From positions 124,001 through 188,000 of the forward strand of contig CAINOB010000103.1 in the NCBI GenBank assembly GCA_903851365.1: a stretch of 64,000 bases of DNA, given 5' to 3'. The notes under the pieces were generated by a model. That model searched no databases, was not told the origin of the DNA, and saw only the letters and a program-made list of their open reading frames with translations. Made by a program: the position numbers and the translations under genes. Within the stretch, counting starts at the first letter, position 1; every line of letters starts with the position of its first letter. Shown piece by piece: positions 8,164 to 17,358 of this stretch. This stretch comes from an uncultured Bacteroidota bacterium (GTDB lineage: Bacteria; Bacteroidota; Bacteroidia; Bacteroidales; UBA12481).

Positions 8164-9425
8164 AGCTATTAAGGCTGGCCTTTTTCTCAATAATTATAAC
8201 CATGACAGCCTGTATTGGGTTACGGCCGGTCACTAAGAAGGCCTCATCACAATTGAATCTGTACAATCCAGGCCGCACTATCCTGCATCCGCAGTTTAGC
8301 GTGTTCCATTCCTCGCCGACGGAAAGTATGGTTTTTATAAAAATCCTGGCCAGCGAGGTTGTTTTTAATCAGGCCAACCCGCAAGTGAAAAGCCAATCCA
8401 GGCTCAAAGCAACATTGACCCTCTATAACTCTTTGTCCAATAATGATATCGCAGTACGTGATACCCAGGAGTTTTTTATCGATAAGGAATCAATTGCCGA
8501 CATTATCACAGCTTCCATCAAACTGCCAACTGTACCAGGGAAAACTTATTTACTGGATCTTACTTTAGAAGATGAGATCAGGCAATCATCGGTCAGGGAT
8601 CGAATAATCATCGATCGGTTCCAGGCAGATAATCAACAGGATTGGCTGGTTCTGAATTTTCCGGAGAATAAAGTGGCCTTCGAACATTTCTTTTACCCGA
8701 ACGAATCATTCAGGCTGATAAAGCAGGGAGACAAGGCTGAACGGGTGTACATCTCGGTTTTTGCGCCACGGAATATTTTGCCATTGCCCCCATACTCCCT
8801 CGACGAGCAAGCGGATAACGTGCCCTTGCCCGATTCAACATTTTACATGGCTTATTCAGAGCAACTGCTTTATAAGCTTGGCGGACCCGGAATCTATCTG
8901 TTCCATTTTAAACCTGAGGTCACCAGGGGTTTGTGCCTGACACAATTCGGGGACCATTATCCTCAGGTTAATAAACCAGAGGATATGCTTCCTCCTTTAC
9001 AATACATTACAACGCGCGAGGAGTATCAGAAACTGATAGTTAACTCTGACCTTAAAGGAACCGTTGATCAATTCTGGCTCGATAAAGGAAAAACATTTGG
9101 AAACGCCCGCGATCTGATCCGGGTTTACTATAACAGGGTGGTTTTTGCCAACCTTTATTTCTCTTCAAGCAAGCAGGGATGGAAGACCGACAGGGGCATG
9201 ATTTACCTGCTTCTTGGGCCCCCGGTGTCGGTTGAAAGGACGGAAACCCGTGAAACATGGACCTATGAGGCTTCTGAAACCGCAGAGAAGATTACCTTTG
9301 AGTTCAATCTGACCGACGATTATTGGATTGGATATGATTATAAACTAAAAAGAAAAGAAGAATTCCGACCCATCTGGAATAAGGCTGTGGACTATTGGAG
9401 GCGAGGAAAAATCTTTAGCATGTAA
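8160..9425 (+). CDS. GWxTD-domain lipoprotein
   Basis: About 421 residues. The N-terminus is a lipoprotein signal (basic MKLLR, hydrophobic run, lipobox TAC near residue 18). The C-terminal GWxTD domain is recognised by GWKTDRGMIYLLLGPP at about residue 340 and the terminal aromatic-rich FRPIWNKAVDYWRRG. GWxTD domains occur in Bacteroidota and Acidobacteria envelope proteins; their molecular role is unknown. The ATG at 8160 overlaps the CYTH stop (ATGA) and is preferred over a TTG six bases earlier. Its TAA overlaps the rlmB ATG by one base, so the three genes are translated in step. Confidence 0.85.
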   Translation: MKLLRLAFFSIIITMTACIGLRPVTKKASSQLNLYNPGRTILHPQFSVFHSSPTESMVFIKILASEVVFNQANPQVKSQSRLKATLTLYNSLSNNDIAVRDTQEFFIDKESIADIITASIKLPTVPGKTYLLDLTLEDEIRQSSVRDRIIIDRFQADNQQDWLVLNFPENKVAFEHFFYPNESFRLIKQGDKAERVYISVFAPRNILPLPPYSLDEQADNVPLPDSTFYMAYSEQLLYKLGGPGIYLFHFKPEVTRGLCLTQFGDHYPQVNKPEDMLPPLQYITTREEYQKLIVNSDLKGTVDQFWLDKGKTFGNARDLIRVYYNRVVFANLYFSSSKQGWKTDRGMIYLLLGPPVSVERTETRETWTYEASETAEKITFEFNLTDDYWIGYDYKLKRKEEFRPIWNKAVDYWRRGKIFSM

Positions 9426-10171
9426 TGGAACAACAAGATTATATTTTCGGGCTTAGGCCTATTCAGGAGGCAATTGAAGCCGGGCGCAATATCGAGCGGG
9501 TAATGATTAAAAAGGGACTGCAGGGCGATGGATTTCACGCTTTGCTCAGTTTGATCAGAAAATCCGGAATTCCTTTTCAATATGTGCCGATTGAAAAACT
9601 CAACCGGATGACGCAGAAAAATCATCAGGGCCTGATCGCGATAACTTCCATTGTGACCTATCTCCCTTTTGAGGAAGTTATTGCAAGAGCTTTTGAAGAG
9701 GGCAGGGACCCATTGGTAGTGATTCTGGATGCCATTACCGATGTGAGAAACCTGGGTGCCATTGCCCGATCGGCGGAGGCTGCCGGTGCTGACGCCATTT
9801 TGATTCCTGAAAAAGGAGTGGCCCAGATAAACCCTGATGCCATGAAGACTTCAGCTGGTGCCCTCGCAGTAATTCCCGTTTGCCGTACCCCTGATCTGAT
9901 TCGAAGCATCAAATACCTTAAAAATGCAGGTCTGAGAATCACCGGGGCAACGGAAAAAACAGATGTCTTATTTTATGAGGCTGATTTTAAGGCGCCTATG
10001 GCTTTGATTATGGGTGCAGAGGATCACGGAATAAGTCCTAATATTCTTGCTCTTTGCGATCAGGAAGTTCGGATCCCCATGCTTGGGAAGATTGCCTCTT
10101 TAAACGTTTCCGCAGCCGCCTCAGTCATTTTATTCGAGGTAGTTCGGCAACGCAGCCAGAAAGAACGATAG
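9425..10171 (+). CDS. rlmB: 23S rRNA (guanosine-2'-O-)-methyltransferase RlmB
   Basis: SpoU-family (SPOUT) methyltransferase of 248 residues, expected to 2'-O-methylate a conserved guanosine in the peptidyl-transferase loop of 23S rRNA using SAM. An N-terminal substrate-binding domain (YIFGLRPIQEAIEAG, the L30e-like fold) is followed by SPOUT motifs: DVRNLGAIARSAEAAGAD, IMGAEDHGIS and EVRIPMLGKIASLNVSAAAS, which form the knotted SAM pocket. The length is typical. The start overlaps the GWxTD stop by one base. The stop codon lies inside the first copy of a CGATAGA unit that opens a heptamer-repeat spacer, so the extreme C-terminus (QRSQKER) borders repeat DNA. Confidence 0.92.
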   Translation: MEQQDYIFGLRPIQEAIEAGRNIERVMIKKGLQGDGFHALLSLIRKSGIPFQYVPIEKLNRMTQKNHQGLIAITSIVTYLPFEEVIARAFEEGRDPLVVILDAITDVRNLGAIARSAEAAGADAILIPEKGVAQINPDAMKTSAGALAVIPVCRTPDLIRSIKYLKNAGLRITGATEKTDVLFYEADFKAPMALIMGAEDHGISPNILALCDQEVRIPMLGKIASLNVSAAASVILFEVVRQRSQKER

Positions 10172-10185
10172 ACGAAGAAGAAGAT

Positions 10186-10267
10186 CGAAAGACGAAAGAC
10201 GGAAGACGGAAGACGGAAGACGAAAGACGAAAGAAAAATCGATAGACGAAACCCGAAACCTGATACC
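10186..10267. repeat. Heptamer tandem repeat, CGAAAGA/CGGAAGA type
   Basis: Seven head-to-tail 7-bp units occupy 10186-10234 (two cgaaaga, three cggaaga, two cgaaaga). After five bases come cgataga, cgaaacc, cgaaacc and tgatacc (10240-10267), still in 7-bp steps. The array fills most of the spacer between rlmB and the PQ-loop gene. Confidence 0.92.
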
Positions 10268-10277
10268 CATAATATCC

Positions 10278-10556
10278 ATGAGCCTATTAGAAGCAGTCGG
10301 TTGGTTTGGAAATATTGTCCTGAGCATTGGCGTCATACCTCAGGTTTGGCAAACCTGGCGCACTCATGATGTTACCAGCTTCAATTGGTCGTTTCTGTTG
10401 ATGTGGGCTGGTGGCGTCTTCCTGACTTTTATTTATATCGCCGCCGGTAATATTGAAACAGGCGTCTTCCAGTGGCCTTTGTGGCTAAATTACGCCGTAA
10501 ATATTGTTGGAACGTTTTACCTGGTATATGCCAAGGCGCGGTATGGTAAGAAGTGA
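10278..10556 (+). CDS. PQ-loop (SemiSWEET-like) membrane protein
   Basis: A 92-residue protein with three TM segments and the PQ motif (GVIPQVWQTWRT, P21-Q22), the size of bacterial SemiSWEETs, which dimerise to make a six-helix sugar channel. Conserved Asn residues in the third helix (NYAVNIVGTFYLV) match the substrate-site position in SemiSWEETs. Sugar transport is therefore plausible but not shown; other PQ-loop proteins move amino acids. The gene lies between two heptamer-repeat arrays: the upstream one ends about 10 bases before the ATG, and its own TGA stop is the first three bases of the next array. Confidence 0.8.
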   Translation: MSLLEAVGWFGNIVLSIGVIPQVWQTWRTHDVTSFNWSFLLMWAGGVFLTFIYIAAGNIETGVFQWPLWLNYAVNIVGTFYLVYAKARYGKK

Positions 10557-10581
10557 CGGGTGACAGGTGACGGGTGACGAG
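10554..10581. repeat. Heptamer tandem repeat, TGACGGG type
   Basis: Four 7-bp units: tgacggg, tgacagg, tgacggg, tgacgag. The first TGA is the stop codon of the PQ-loop gene. The same TGACGGG unit occurs on the other strand at 18085-18112, where it also supplies a stop codon. Confidence 0.92.
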
Positions 10582-10668
10582 GAAGAAGATCGATAGACGA
10601 TTAGACGAAATACGGAAAATCGGCAGCTCTTTTGTCTTCCGTCTTCCGTCTACCGATCTTCTTCTTCG
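10578..10668. terminator. Inverted repeat between convergent PQ-loop and ABC-F genes
   Basis: Arms at 10578-10592 and 10654-10668 are complementary at 14 of 15 positions, and a shorter copy of the right arm recurs at 10681-10692 inside the last codons of the ABC-F gene. The sequence between and around the arms is made of gacggaa-type units. It may act as a bidirectional terminator between converging genes, but there is no clear T-run. Confidence 0.4.
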
Positions 10669-10676
10669 TCTTCCGT

Positions 10677-12647
10677 CTACCGATCTTCCTCGTGCGCCGC
10701 TTCCCATTCCTCCATGGCCTGGCTAAGATCCTTTTTGAGCTGGTCGTATTCGATATATGGATCCGGTCCTGAATTGGCTGACATGCTCTCTGGATCAGCT
10801 AAAAACATCTCGATCAGGTGAATTCGTTTCTCGAGGTTCTCAATCGTCTCTTCAGCCTTAGCAATTCTTGTGGCTACCTTTCGTTTCTGACGATCGATTT
10901 CCTTCTTCTCCTCATATTTCTGTTTGTTATCGGGAAGCGTAACTTTTATGGGGGTGGTTTCAACCTTTGGCTCCGGTTGAGGTATGGGTTTTGGCTCTGG
11001 TTTGGTTACAACTTCCTTACGCTCAATTTCCTTCAGCGTATTTAACCGCTTCTTATTCAGGAATTCAAAAATATCACCTGGATGTTCTTTGACTTTTTTA
11101 TCGCGGAATTCGAAAATCTTTCCAACCAATCCATCGAGGAAATCCCTGTCATGAGAAACCAGAATCAGTGACCCGTCAAACTTTAAAAGCGCCTCCTTCA
11201 AAACCTGCTTCGAACGTAAGTCGAGGTGATTGGTCGGTTCATCAAGCACTAAAAGGTTTTTTGGTTCCATCAGCAGGCAGGCCAAAGCCAGCCTGGATCT
11301 TTCACCTCCGGAAAGTACCGAGACTTTCTTGTCGACATCTTCCCCGCTGAAAAGGAAGGCTCCCAGAATATCCCGGATCTTGGTCCGGATATCGCCAACG
11401 GCAACGTAATCGATCGTTTCCATCACCGTTTTTAAAGGATCAAGAATATCAGCCTGGTTTTGAGCGTAATACCCAATTTTTAAATTATGCCCCAACTTGC
11501 ATTTGCCTTCAAATTCAAGCTCGCTCATAATAATCCTGGCCATGGTGGTCTTTCCTTCTCCGTTTCTGCCAACAAATGCCACCTTTTCACCCCTGTGGAT
11601 GATCATGGCAATTTTATCGAGTACGTGAGTGGAACCATATCTTTTAGTAACATCCTCTGCTTCAACAAGGATAGTGCCTGCGTGAGGTGCAGGAGGAAAT
11701 TTTATGTGGATGGATGATCCGTCGATCTCATCCATTTCAATACGGTCGATTTTGGCTAATTGCTTGATGCGCGACTGTACCTGAACTGATTTTGTTGCTT
11801 TATACCGGAACCGTTCGATAAACTTTTCAGTTTCCTCGATTTTTTTCCGCTGGTTCGTGTATGCCGCAAACTGTTGCTCGCGTCGTTCAGCCCGTAATTT
11901 GAGAAATTCTGAATAGGGAACTTTGTAATCGGCTAAACGGCCTAAAGTGATTTCGACAGTTCTTTTGGTTACGCGGTCGAGGAAGGTCCTGTCATGCGAG
12001 ATTAGCAGAACTGCTCCCCTGAAAACACTCAAATAATCCTCGAGCCACTGGATCGATTCAATATCCAGGTGGTTGGTCGGTTCATCGAGCAGCAATACAT
12101 CAGGTTCTTTAAGGAGAATTTTAGCTAATTCGATACGCATACGCCAACCCCCGGAGAACTCCGAGGTCGCCCTTTCGAAATCTTTTCTTTCGAATCCAAG
12201 TCCGAGCAGTGTTTGCTCAATCTCAGCCTCACGGTTCCGTCCCCCAAGCATATCAAACCGCTCGCTTTTTTCAGATAAATCCGAAATCAGTTTGTGGTAA
12301 GAGTCAGTTTCATAATCAGTTCTGGCAGTAATGTCTATGGTCAGGTTATGAATATCCCTTTCCAGCTGCAAAACTTCCTCAAAAGCTTTTTCCGCTTCAT
12401 GAAATACCGTGGTCGAATCAGAATAGGCCATGTGCTGGGGCAGATATCCCAGCCTGATGTTTGGTGGCGTTGAAACAAAACCATCCGAAGGTTTCATCTC
12501 CCCTGTGAATAATCGGAGGATCGTAGTTTTTCCCGCACCATTTCTGCCAACCAAACCCACGCGGTCGCGCTGGCTCACCAGAAATGAAATTTCTTTCAGT
12601 AAATCATAGCTTCCAAAACTTACCGTTACCTGGTCGAGGGATATCAT
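10677..12647 (-). CDS. ABC-F family ribosome-associated ATPase
   Basis: Soluble protein of 656 residues with two ABC ATPase domains and no membrane segment, the ABC-F layout. Domain 1 has Walker A GRNGAGKT (34-41), signature FSGGWRMR and Walker B LLLDEPTNHLD; domain 2 has GRNGEGKT, LSGGERSR and LVLDEPTNHLD. The interdomain linker is the charged helical region that reaches the ribosomal P-site tRNA in ABC-F proteins (RYKATKSVQVQSRIKQL). A C-terminal extension of about 120 residues holds a Pro/Lys-rich stretch (PKPIPQPEPK) and a coiled coil, as in Uup-type members. Its role is likely relief of stalled ribosomes; antibiotic protection cannot be judged from sequence. It is translationally coupled (ATGA) to the upstream DUF1643 gene. 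Confidence 0.88.
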   Translation of the reverse strand: MISLDQVTVSFGSYDLLKEISFLVSQRDRVGLVGRNGAGKTTILRLFTGEMKPSDGFVSTPPNIRLGYLPQHMAYSDSTTVFHEAEKAFEEVLQLERDIHNLTIDITARTDYETDSYHKLISDLSEKSERFDMLGGRNREAEIEQTLLGLGFERKDFERATSEFSGGWRMRIELAKILLKEPDVLLLDEPTNHLDIESIQWLEDYLSVFRGAVLLISHDRTFLDRVTKRTVEITLGRLADYKVPYSEFLKLRAERREQQFAAYTNQRKKIEETEKFIERFRYKATKSVQVQSRIKQLAKIDRIEMDEIDGSSIHIKFPPAPHAGTILVEAEDVTKRYGSTHVLDKIAMIIHRGEKVAFVGRNGEGKTTMARIIMSELEFEGKCKLGHNLKIGYYAQNQADILDPLKTVMETIDYVAVGDIRTKIRDILGAFLFSGEDVDKKVSVLSGGERSRLALACLLMEPKNLLVLDEPTNHLDLRSKQVLKEALLKFDGSLILVSHDRDFLDGLVGKIFEFRDKKVKEHPGDIFEFLNKKRLNTLKEIERKEVVTKPEPKPIPQPEPKVETTPIKVTLPDNKQKYEEKKEIDRQKRKVATRIAKAEETIENLEKRIHLIEMFLADPESMSANSGPDPYIEYDQLKKDLSQAMEEWEAAHEEDR

Positions 12648-13234
12648 AATGCAAACGGTTTAAGTTCATATTGATAACCCCACATCAACCCATGCAATGG
12701 TTCTTTGGTCAGCTGAGTACCGCATACCTGGTAAACAGGACCGGTATAATGGTTGCCTATTAATGACTTTACGTCAGAAATACGTGATGCATAAGCCTTG
12801 CCATCGATTCCCGACGGTCCGCCCCAGGCACAGATTACATAATCTGATTTTTGAAGGATTTCCTGAAAGAAACGGTCATTTTCACTGCCGTTCACAGCTT
12901 CAGCCCCTGCTTCGGATATTTTGCCATTTACCTCTTTGGCATCTGTGGCCCGAAACCCAAAAATGTTCAGGATATTAAGAAATTTTGCATCGGTAAAGTG
13001 CTGCCATACATAGGTTTCCACTTTACGGATGGTAGAATCGGAACGCTTCTGATCGGCAGCGCTCGGGTTCTTCAAAATCACTGTAACTGTCCGGTTTCGG
13101 ACATTATTCATCAGGTTATTGCTGTATTCCATCATCAGCGTAAACCTGTGCTGACGGTCGGGGGAGAAATCTGCCCGTATGCTCTCAATATCCACTTCAC
13201 TGTAATGATCAACCTGTCGTCCGATACGGGCCAT
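12644..13234 (-). CDS. DUF1643 protein
   Basis: A 196-residue soluble protein of the DUF1643 family. Diagnostic segments are TVILKNPSAADQKRSDSTIRKVETYV, then LNIFGFRATDAKEVNGK, then YVICAWGGPSG and a C-terminal GLMWGYQYELKPF. The conserved NPS-A-D and FRAT-D motifs are polar and suggest a ligand or catalytic pocket; the function is not known. It is the first gene of a two-gene leftward operon, overlapping the ABC-F start codon by four bases. A TAnnTTTG box lies about 20 bases upstream of its ATG. Confidence 0.8.
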   Translation of the reverse strand: MARIGRQVDHYSEVDIESIRADFSPDRQHRFTLMMEYSNNLMNNVRNRTVTVILKNPSAADQKRSDSTIRKVETYVWQHFTDAKFLNILNIFGFRATDAKEVNGKISEAGAEAVNGSENDRFFQEILQKSDYVICAWGGPSGIDGKAYASRISDVKSLIGNHYTGPVYQVCGTQLTKEPLHGLMWGYQYELKPFAL

Positions 13235-13253
13235 GTTTATTTTTAATTTTCGC

Positions 13254-13261
13254 CAAATTTA
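13254..13261 (-). promoter_or_regulatory. -7 box for the DUF1643/ABC-F operon
   Basis: On the minus strand the bases read TAAATTTG, a match to TAnnTTTG, about 20 bases from the DUF1643 ATG and within the 54-base divergent spacer shared with the flavoprotein gene. Confidence 0.45.
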
Positions 13262-13288
13262 GATAAACTTCGGGTATATCAAGATCAG

Positions 13289-14443
13289 ATGAACAAAGGA
13301 GTACCTAAAGGATTGATTGTAACGGATGTAGTGATTGTCGGAGCTGGACCGGCCGGTTGCTCAGCCGCTTTGGCCCTGAAGGGGTCCGATAAAAAGGTTC
13401 TTCTGATTGATAAAGCTGTTTTCCCCCGCAATAAAACCTGTGGTGATTCGGTTCCCGCACATGCCCTGCTCGGCCTGGAGAATCTGGTTCCGGGCATCTA
13501 TGATGACTTTTTGCTTAAAGTTAAGTCGGCCAGTTTCCGTTCGTCAGCGCTGATTTTCCCCAATGCCCTGCGGCTTTTTTTTAAATGGCCACTTCCCGGA
13601 TATGTTGTGGAACGCAGTGCTTTCGATGGGTTTCTGCTCGATAATGTCAGGGAGTCAACGGATACACAGGTGATCACCGGCCTCAGGGTAGTCGATTATC
13701 AACGGTCTGAGCAGCAAATCATACTAACCACTCAGTTACCCGATGGATTGCCTGGGGATGAAATCAGAACTTCCCTGGTTATCGCTGCAGATGGTGCGCC
13801 CTCCCTGGCGGCCCGAAAGCTGGCAGGCACTATTCCAGATCCAAAGGTTTATGGTCAGGCGGTGAGATGTTATTTCGACAATGTCGATGCGATAGATCCC
13901 GGAGTGGAACTGGTTTTTTACCATCCGGATTTTTTCCCCGGATATTTCTGGATTTTCCCGATGCCGGGTAATCGGGTAAATGTTGGATTTGGCATGCCTG
14001 AAAATAGCAGGAGAAAAATGAAAACCTCGATTGTTGAACTGTTTCATAAGTTCAGAAACCAGCATCCTGTTGTTCGTGAGATGCTTAAGAATGCTGTTCA
14101 GGTGAGCGACCTCCGTGGTGGCATGGTACCTTTTGCCAGGAAGAGGCAGATATGGAGCGGACCGGGCTTTATGCTGACAGGTGATTCAGCTTCGCTGGTT
14201 GATCCGGTTTCCGGCGATGGAATCATGCAGGCGGTCCGCAGTGGAATGCTGGCGGGAATTGCAGCGAAAACTGGGCAGCACAATTTGTACGACCAACAAA
14301 TCGAAAAATATCTGTGGAAGAGGATGAGACCTCAGCGACGCACTATCAGGCTGATGAACGGATTACCACAACTTATCACTATTGCAGCCTGGCTGGGGAG
14401 GTTCGACTGGCTTCGGAACCGATTCCAGCGGTGGATCTGGTAA
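13289..14443 (+). CDS. FAD-dependent oxidoreductase, geranylgeranyl-reductase family
   Basis: A 384-residue flavoprotein. The N-terminal dinucleotide fold is VVIVGAGPAGCSAALAL with the acidic end of strand 2 (LLIDKAVFPR), followed by KTCGDSVP, the geranylgeranyl-reductase family cysteine motif, and the second FAD motif LTGDSASLVDPVSGDGIMQAVRSG. The GYFWIFPMPGNRVNVGFGM segment forms part of the substrate pocket in this group. Archaeal and plant relatives reduce prenyl chains; in Bacteroidota the substrate is unassigned. It is divergent from the DUF1643 operon and followed 54 bases later by rlmD, with a likely separate promoter (TACTTTTA at 14472). Confidence 0.83.
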   Translation: MNKGVPKGLIVTDVVIVGAGPAGCSAALALKGSDKKVLLIDKAVFPRNKTCGDSVPAHALLGLENLVPGIYDDFLLKVKSASFRSSALIFPNALRLFFKWPLPGYVVERSAFDGFLLDNVRESTDTQVITGLRVVDYQRSEQQIILTTQLPDGLPGDEIRTSLVIAADGAPSLAARKLAGTIPDPKVYGQAVRCYFDNVDAIDPGVELVFYHPDFFPGYFWIFPMPGNRVNVGFGMPENSRRKMKTSIVELFHKFRNQHPVVREMLKNAVQVSDLRGGMVPFARKRQIWSGPGFMLTGDSASLVDPVSGDGIMQAVRSGMLAGIAAKTGQHNLYDQQIEKYLWKRMRPQRRTIRLMNGLPQLITIAAWLGRFDWLRNRFQRWIW

Positions 14444-14497
14444 AAACCACCGGAAATTCCACGCTCTTTATTACTTTTAGCGCCAAACAGAATTCTG

Positions 14498-15901
14498 GTG
14501 CCAAAGAAAAAACCATTACCTATCCTGACCGGAATAACGGTCGAATCAGTCGGAGCAGAAGGAAAAGCGATTGTCCGCTATGAAAATCGGGTGGTCTTTA
14601 TCCCCATGGTAATCCCCGGCGATGTTATCGACGTTAAGATCACAAAAATGCGCCATTCCTACTGGGAAGGCGATATGCTCAGGATGGTTACTCCATCGCC
14701 TCTCCGCCAGGAACCATTGTGCAGGTATTTTGGCATTTGCGGCGGTTGTAAGTGGCAGATGCTTCCTTATGCCCAACAGCTCGAATTCAAAGCCAGGCAG
14801 GTATCTGATCAGCTAACCCGCATCGGACGGCTTACCCTTCCGGAAATTCCCCCGATCATTGGCGCAGAATCATCAGAGTATTATCGGAATAAAATGGAGT
14901 ACACCTTTTCCAACCGGCGATGGTTATATAAGGATGAAATGCTCGATGGATTTCCTGATTCATCGAGAGGATTAGGCCTGCACGTAAGGGGTTTATTTGA
15001 TAAGGTGGTTGATATTCAAAAATGTTACCTGCAGCCGGATCCGGCTAACGAGATCCGCAATGAGGTAAGGAAGTTTACCCTGGATAACGATTATACCTAC
15101 TACGACCTGAGATTTCAAACCGGACTGATGCGAAATCTCACGATCAGGTGCACTTCCACCGGAGAATGGATGGTAATCGTTAGTTTTCATGAGGATGAGC
15201 CTGATAAAAGGGCTAAGCTGATGAATTTTATTGCTGAAAAATTCCCTTTTCTCACCTCCCTGGTCTATGTCATCAATCCTAAAAAGAATGATACCATTAA
15301 CGACCTCGAGATCTTCACATGGTACGGACGCGATCATATCATTGAAGAAATGGATGGATTGAAATTCAAAATCAGTCCTAAGTCGTTTTTTCAAACCAAC
15401 ACCCGCCAGGTTCACCGACTTTACCAGGTTGTCATGGACTTCGCAGGGTTAACAGGTTCAGAGATCGTTTATGACCTGTACACAGGAACAGGAACTATCG
15501 CTCAGTTTGTTGCGGCAAAGGCATCGCAGGTTATCGGCGTGGAATTTGTGCCCGAGGCGATTGAAGACGCAAAAGTAAATGCTGAACTCAACTCGATTCA
15601 TAACGTATCGTTCTTTACCGGTGATATAAAGGATACGCTGACTCCAGAGTTTATCGAAACACATGGTCAGCCTGATGTGATTATCATCGATCCTCCACGG
15701 GCCGGCGTCCATGAAGAGGTGATCGCCGCCATTCGCAGCGCAAATCCTCAGCGGATTGTCTATGTTAGCTGCAATCCTGCCACCCAGGCCCGCGACCTGG
15801 CCATGCTGGCTGACCTGTATAAAGTTGAAAAAGTTCAGCCGGTAGATATGTTTCCGCATACCCATCACGTAGAAAATGTTGTAAAACTATGTCAACTCTG
15901 A
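14498..15901 (+). CDS. rlmD: 23S rRNA (uracil-5-)-methyltransferase, RlmD/RumA type
   Basis: A 467-residue SAM-dependent RNA methyltransferase forming 5-methyluridine. An N-terminal TRAM domain (residues about 8-65) precedes the iron-sulfur cysteines in CRYFGICGGCKWQ. Downstream are the SAM motif YDLYTGTGTIAQF, the motif DPPRAG and the catalytic Cys in YVSCNPATQARDL, with a C-terminal DMFPHTHHVENV. This pattern is that of RumA; related RlmC or TrmA-like specificity cannot be excluded. It starts with GTG at 14498: the residues after it (PKKKPLPILTG) fit the usual N-terminus. Its last 13 bases overlap the transporter gene that follows. Confidence 0.88.
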   Translation: MPKKKPLPILTGITVESVGAEGKAIVRYENRVVFIPMVIPGDVIDVKITKMRHSYWEGDMLRMVTPSPLRQEPLCRYFGICGGCKWQMLPYAQQLEFKARQVSDQLTRIGRLTLPEIPPIIGAESSEYYRNKMEYTFSNRRWLYKDEMLDGFPDSSRGLGLHVRGLFDKVVDIQKCYLQPDPANEIRNEVRKFTLDNDYTYYDLRFQTGLMRNLTIRCTSTGEWMVIVSFHEDEPDKRAKLMNFIAEKFPFLTSLVYVINPKKNDTINDLEIFTWYGRDHIIEEMDGLKFKISPKSFFQTNTRQVHRLYQVVMDFAGLTGSEIVYDLYTGTGTIAQFVAAKASQVIGVEFVPEAIEDAKVNAELNSIHNVSFFTGDIKDTLTPEFIETHGQPDVIIIDPPRAGVHEEVIAAIRSANPQRIVYVSCNPATQARDLAMLADLYKVEKVQPVDMFPHTHHVENVVKLCQL

Positions 15902-17358
15902 GCGTCGTCCTCCGCAAACTCCCATCAACCTACTGGTGGGCCAACTCCATGGAACTTTTCGAGCGACTTGCCTGGTATGGCATGTTCATTCCCCTCTCGC
16001 TTTATCTCACCGGCTCCACCGAAACTGGTGCACTGGGATTTACCCAGGTCCAGAAGGGCACGCTCATGGGGACAGTGGTTATGGTCCTGTATTTTCTGCC
16101 TTTGCTGACAGGCGCCATTGCTGACAAATTTGGATTCCGGAAAACACTGATTGTGGCATTTGTCGTCCTTTCGAGCGGATACTTTGCCATGAGTCAGGTG
16201 AGTTCCTATAGTGCCGTATTTCTTGTCTTTCTGTGGGTGGCCCTCGGAGCAGGATTGTTTAAGCCCGTTGTTCAGGCTACTGTAGGAAAAACTACAGATG
16301 AATCAACCTCCTCGCTGGGCTTTGGGATTTTTTATATGGTCGTGAATATCGGCTCTTTCATAGGACCCATCATTGCCTCGGTGCTGAGGGGTTTCTCGTG
16401 GAAATATATGTTCATGATGTCTTCCGTATCCATCCTGGTTAACCTGTTTATCGTGATATTCTTCTATAAGGAGCCTGCTCAGGTAAAAAATACCGATCCC
16501 TTGGGAAAAGCAGTTTCCTCGATTTTCAAGAATATCTTTAAAGCATTGAGTGACATTAAACTGCTGATATTCCTGATTTTGGTTATTGGGTTCTGGACCA
16601 TGTACAATCAGCTGTTTTATACGCTTCCGGTTTTCATCGATCAGTGGGTGAGAACCGATGTGATGTTTGAATCGATTAAGAATATCTGGCCTGGATTTGC
16701 GCATGCATTGGATACTCAGCATAATGGCACCATCGCAAGTGAAATGCTGGTCAATATTGACGCACTGTTTATCGTGTTGCTTCAGATTATTGTTTCCACA
16801 GTGGTGATGAAATGGAAACCGCTGAATGCCATGATCAGCGGGATGCTGGTTTGCACGATCGGGATATCCCTCACTCTTTTCACCCAGAACGGATTTTTTC
16901 TGATTCTGTCGATATTCATTTTCGCCATGGGCGAAATGTCATCTTCTCCAAAAATATCTGAATATGTTGCCCGGATAGCGCCAAAAGATAAGGTAGCCCT
17001 TTATATGGGCTGCTCATTTATTCCCTATGCCGGCGGTAATTTCTTTGCCGGCCAGATTTCAGGCGGAGTGTACCAGCATCTTTCAGATAAGATTTCACTT
17101 CTCCAATTGGATGTAGCTTCAAAAGGTTTGAGTATTCCACCAATATCGCAGCATTTTACACAGACTGATTACTTTAATAAGGCGGCTGAACTTATGGGGA
17201 TGAACGGTAGGCAATTAACAGATTATCTTTGGGTTACCTATCATCCTAACCGGATATGGTATATTGTTTTCGGTATCGGGCTGGCCACAGTATTGCTGAT
17301 GATGCTGTATGACCGGTTCCTTATCCGGGGAGTGGGCCTGAAAAGAGCAAGATCGTAA
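15889..17358 (+). CDS. MFS transporter of the POT (peptide) type
   Basis: Polytopic membrane protein of 489 residues. The N-terminus, WWANSMELFERLAWYGMFI, resembles the first signature of proton-dependent oligopeptide transporters, and the loop GAIADKFGFRKTL is the MFS motif A between TM2 and TM3. A periplasmic insert at about residues 245-285 and another after residue 380 are longer than in typical POT proteins. Substrate is probably small peptides, but this is inference. The start lies 13 bases inside rlmD, so the two are coupled. The TAA stop abuts the stop of the convergent comB gene with no spacer, and no terminator is seen between them. Confidence 0.75.
   Translation: MSTLSVVLRKLPSTYWWANSMELFERLAWYGMFIPLSLYLTGSTETGALGFTQVQKGTLMGTVVMVLYFLPLLTGAIADKFGFRKTLIVAFVVLSSGYFAMSQVSSYSAVFLVFLWVALGAGLFKPVVQATVGKTTDESTSSLGFGIFYMVVNIGSFIGPIIASVLRGFSWKYMFMMSSVSILVNLFIVIFFYKEPAQVKNTDPLGKAVSSIFKNIFKALSDIKLLIFLILVIGFWTMYNQLFYTLPVFIDQWVRTDVMFESIKNIWPGFAHALDTQHNGTIASEMLVNIDALFIVLLQIIVSTVVMKWKPLNAMISGMLVCTIGISLTLFTQNGFFLILSIFIFAMGEMSSSPKISEYVARIAPKDKVALYMGCSFIPYAGGNFFAGQISGGVYQHLSDKISLLQLDVASKGLSIPPISQHFTQTDYFNKAAELMGMNGRQLTDYLWVTYHPNRIWYIVFGIGLATVLLMMLYDRFLIRGVGLKRARS

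Noticed and set aside
10166-10692. CRISPR array
   Set aside because: The units are 7 bp, contiguous and degenerate, with no spacers and no cas genes.
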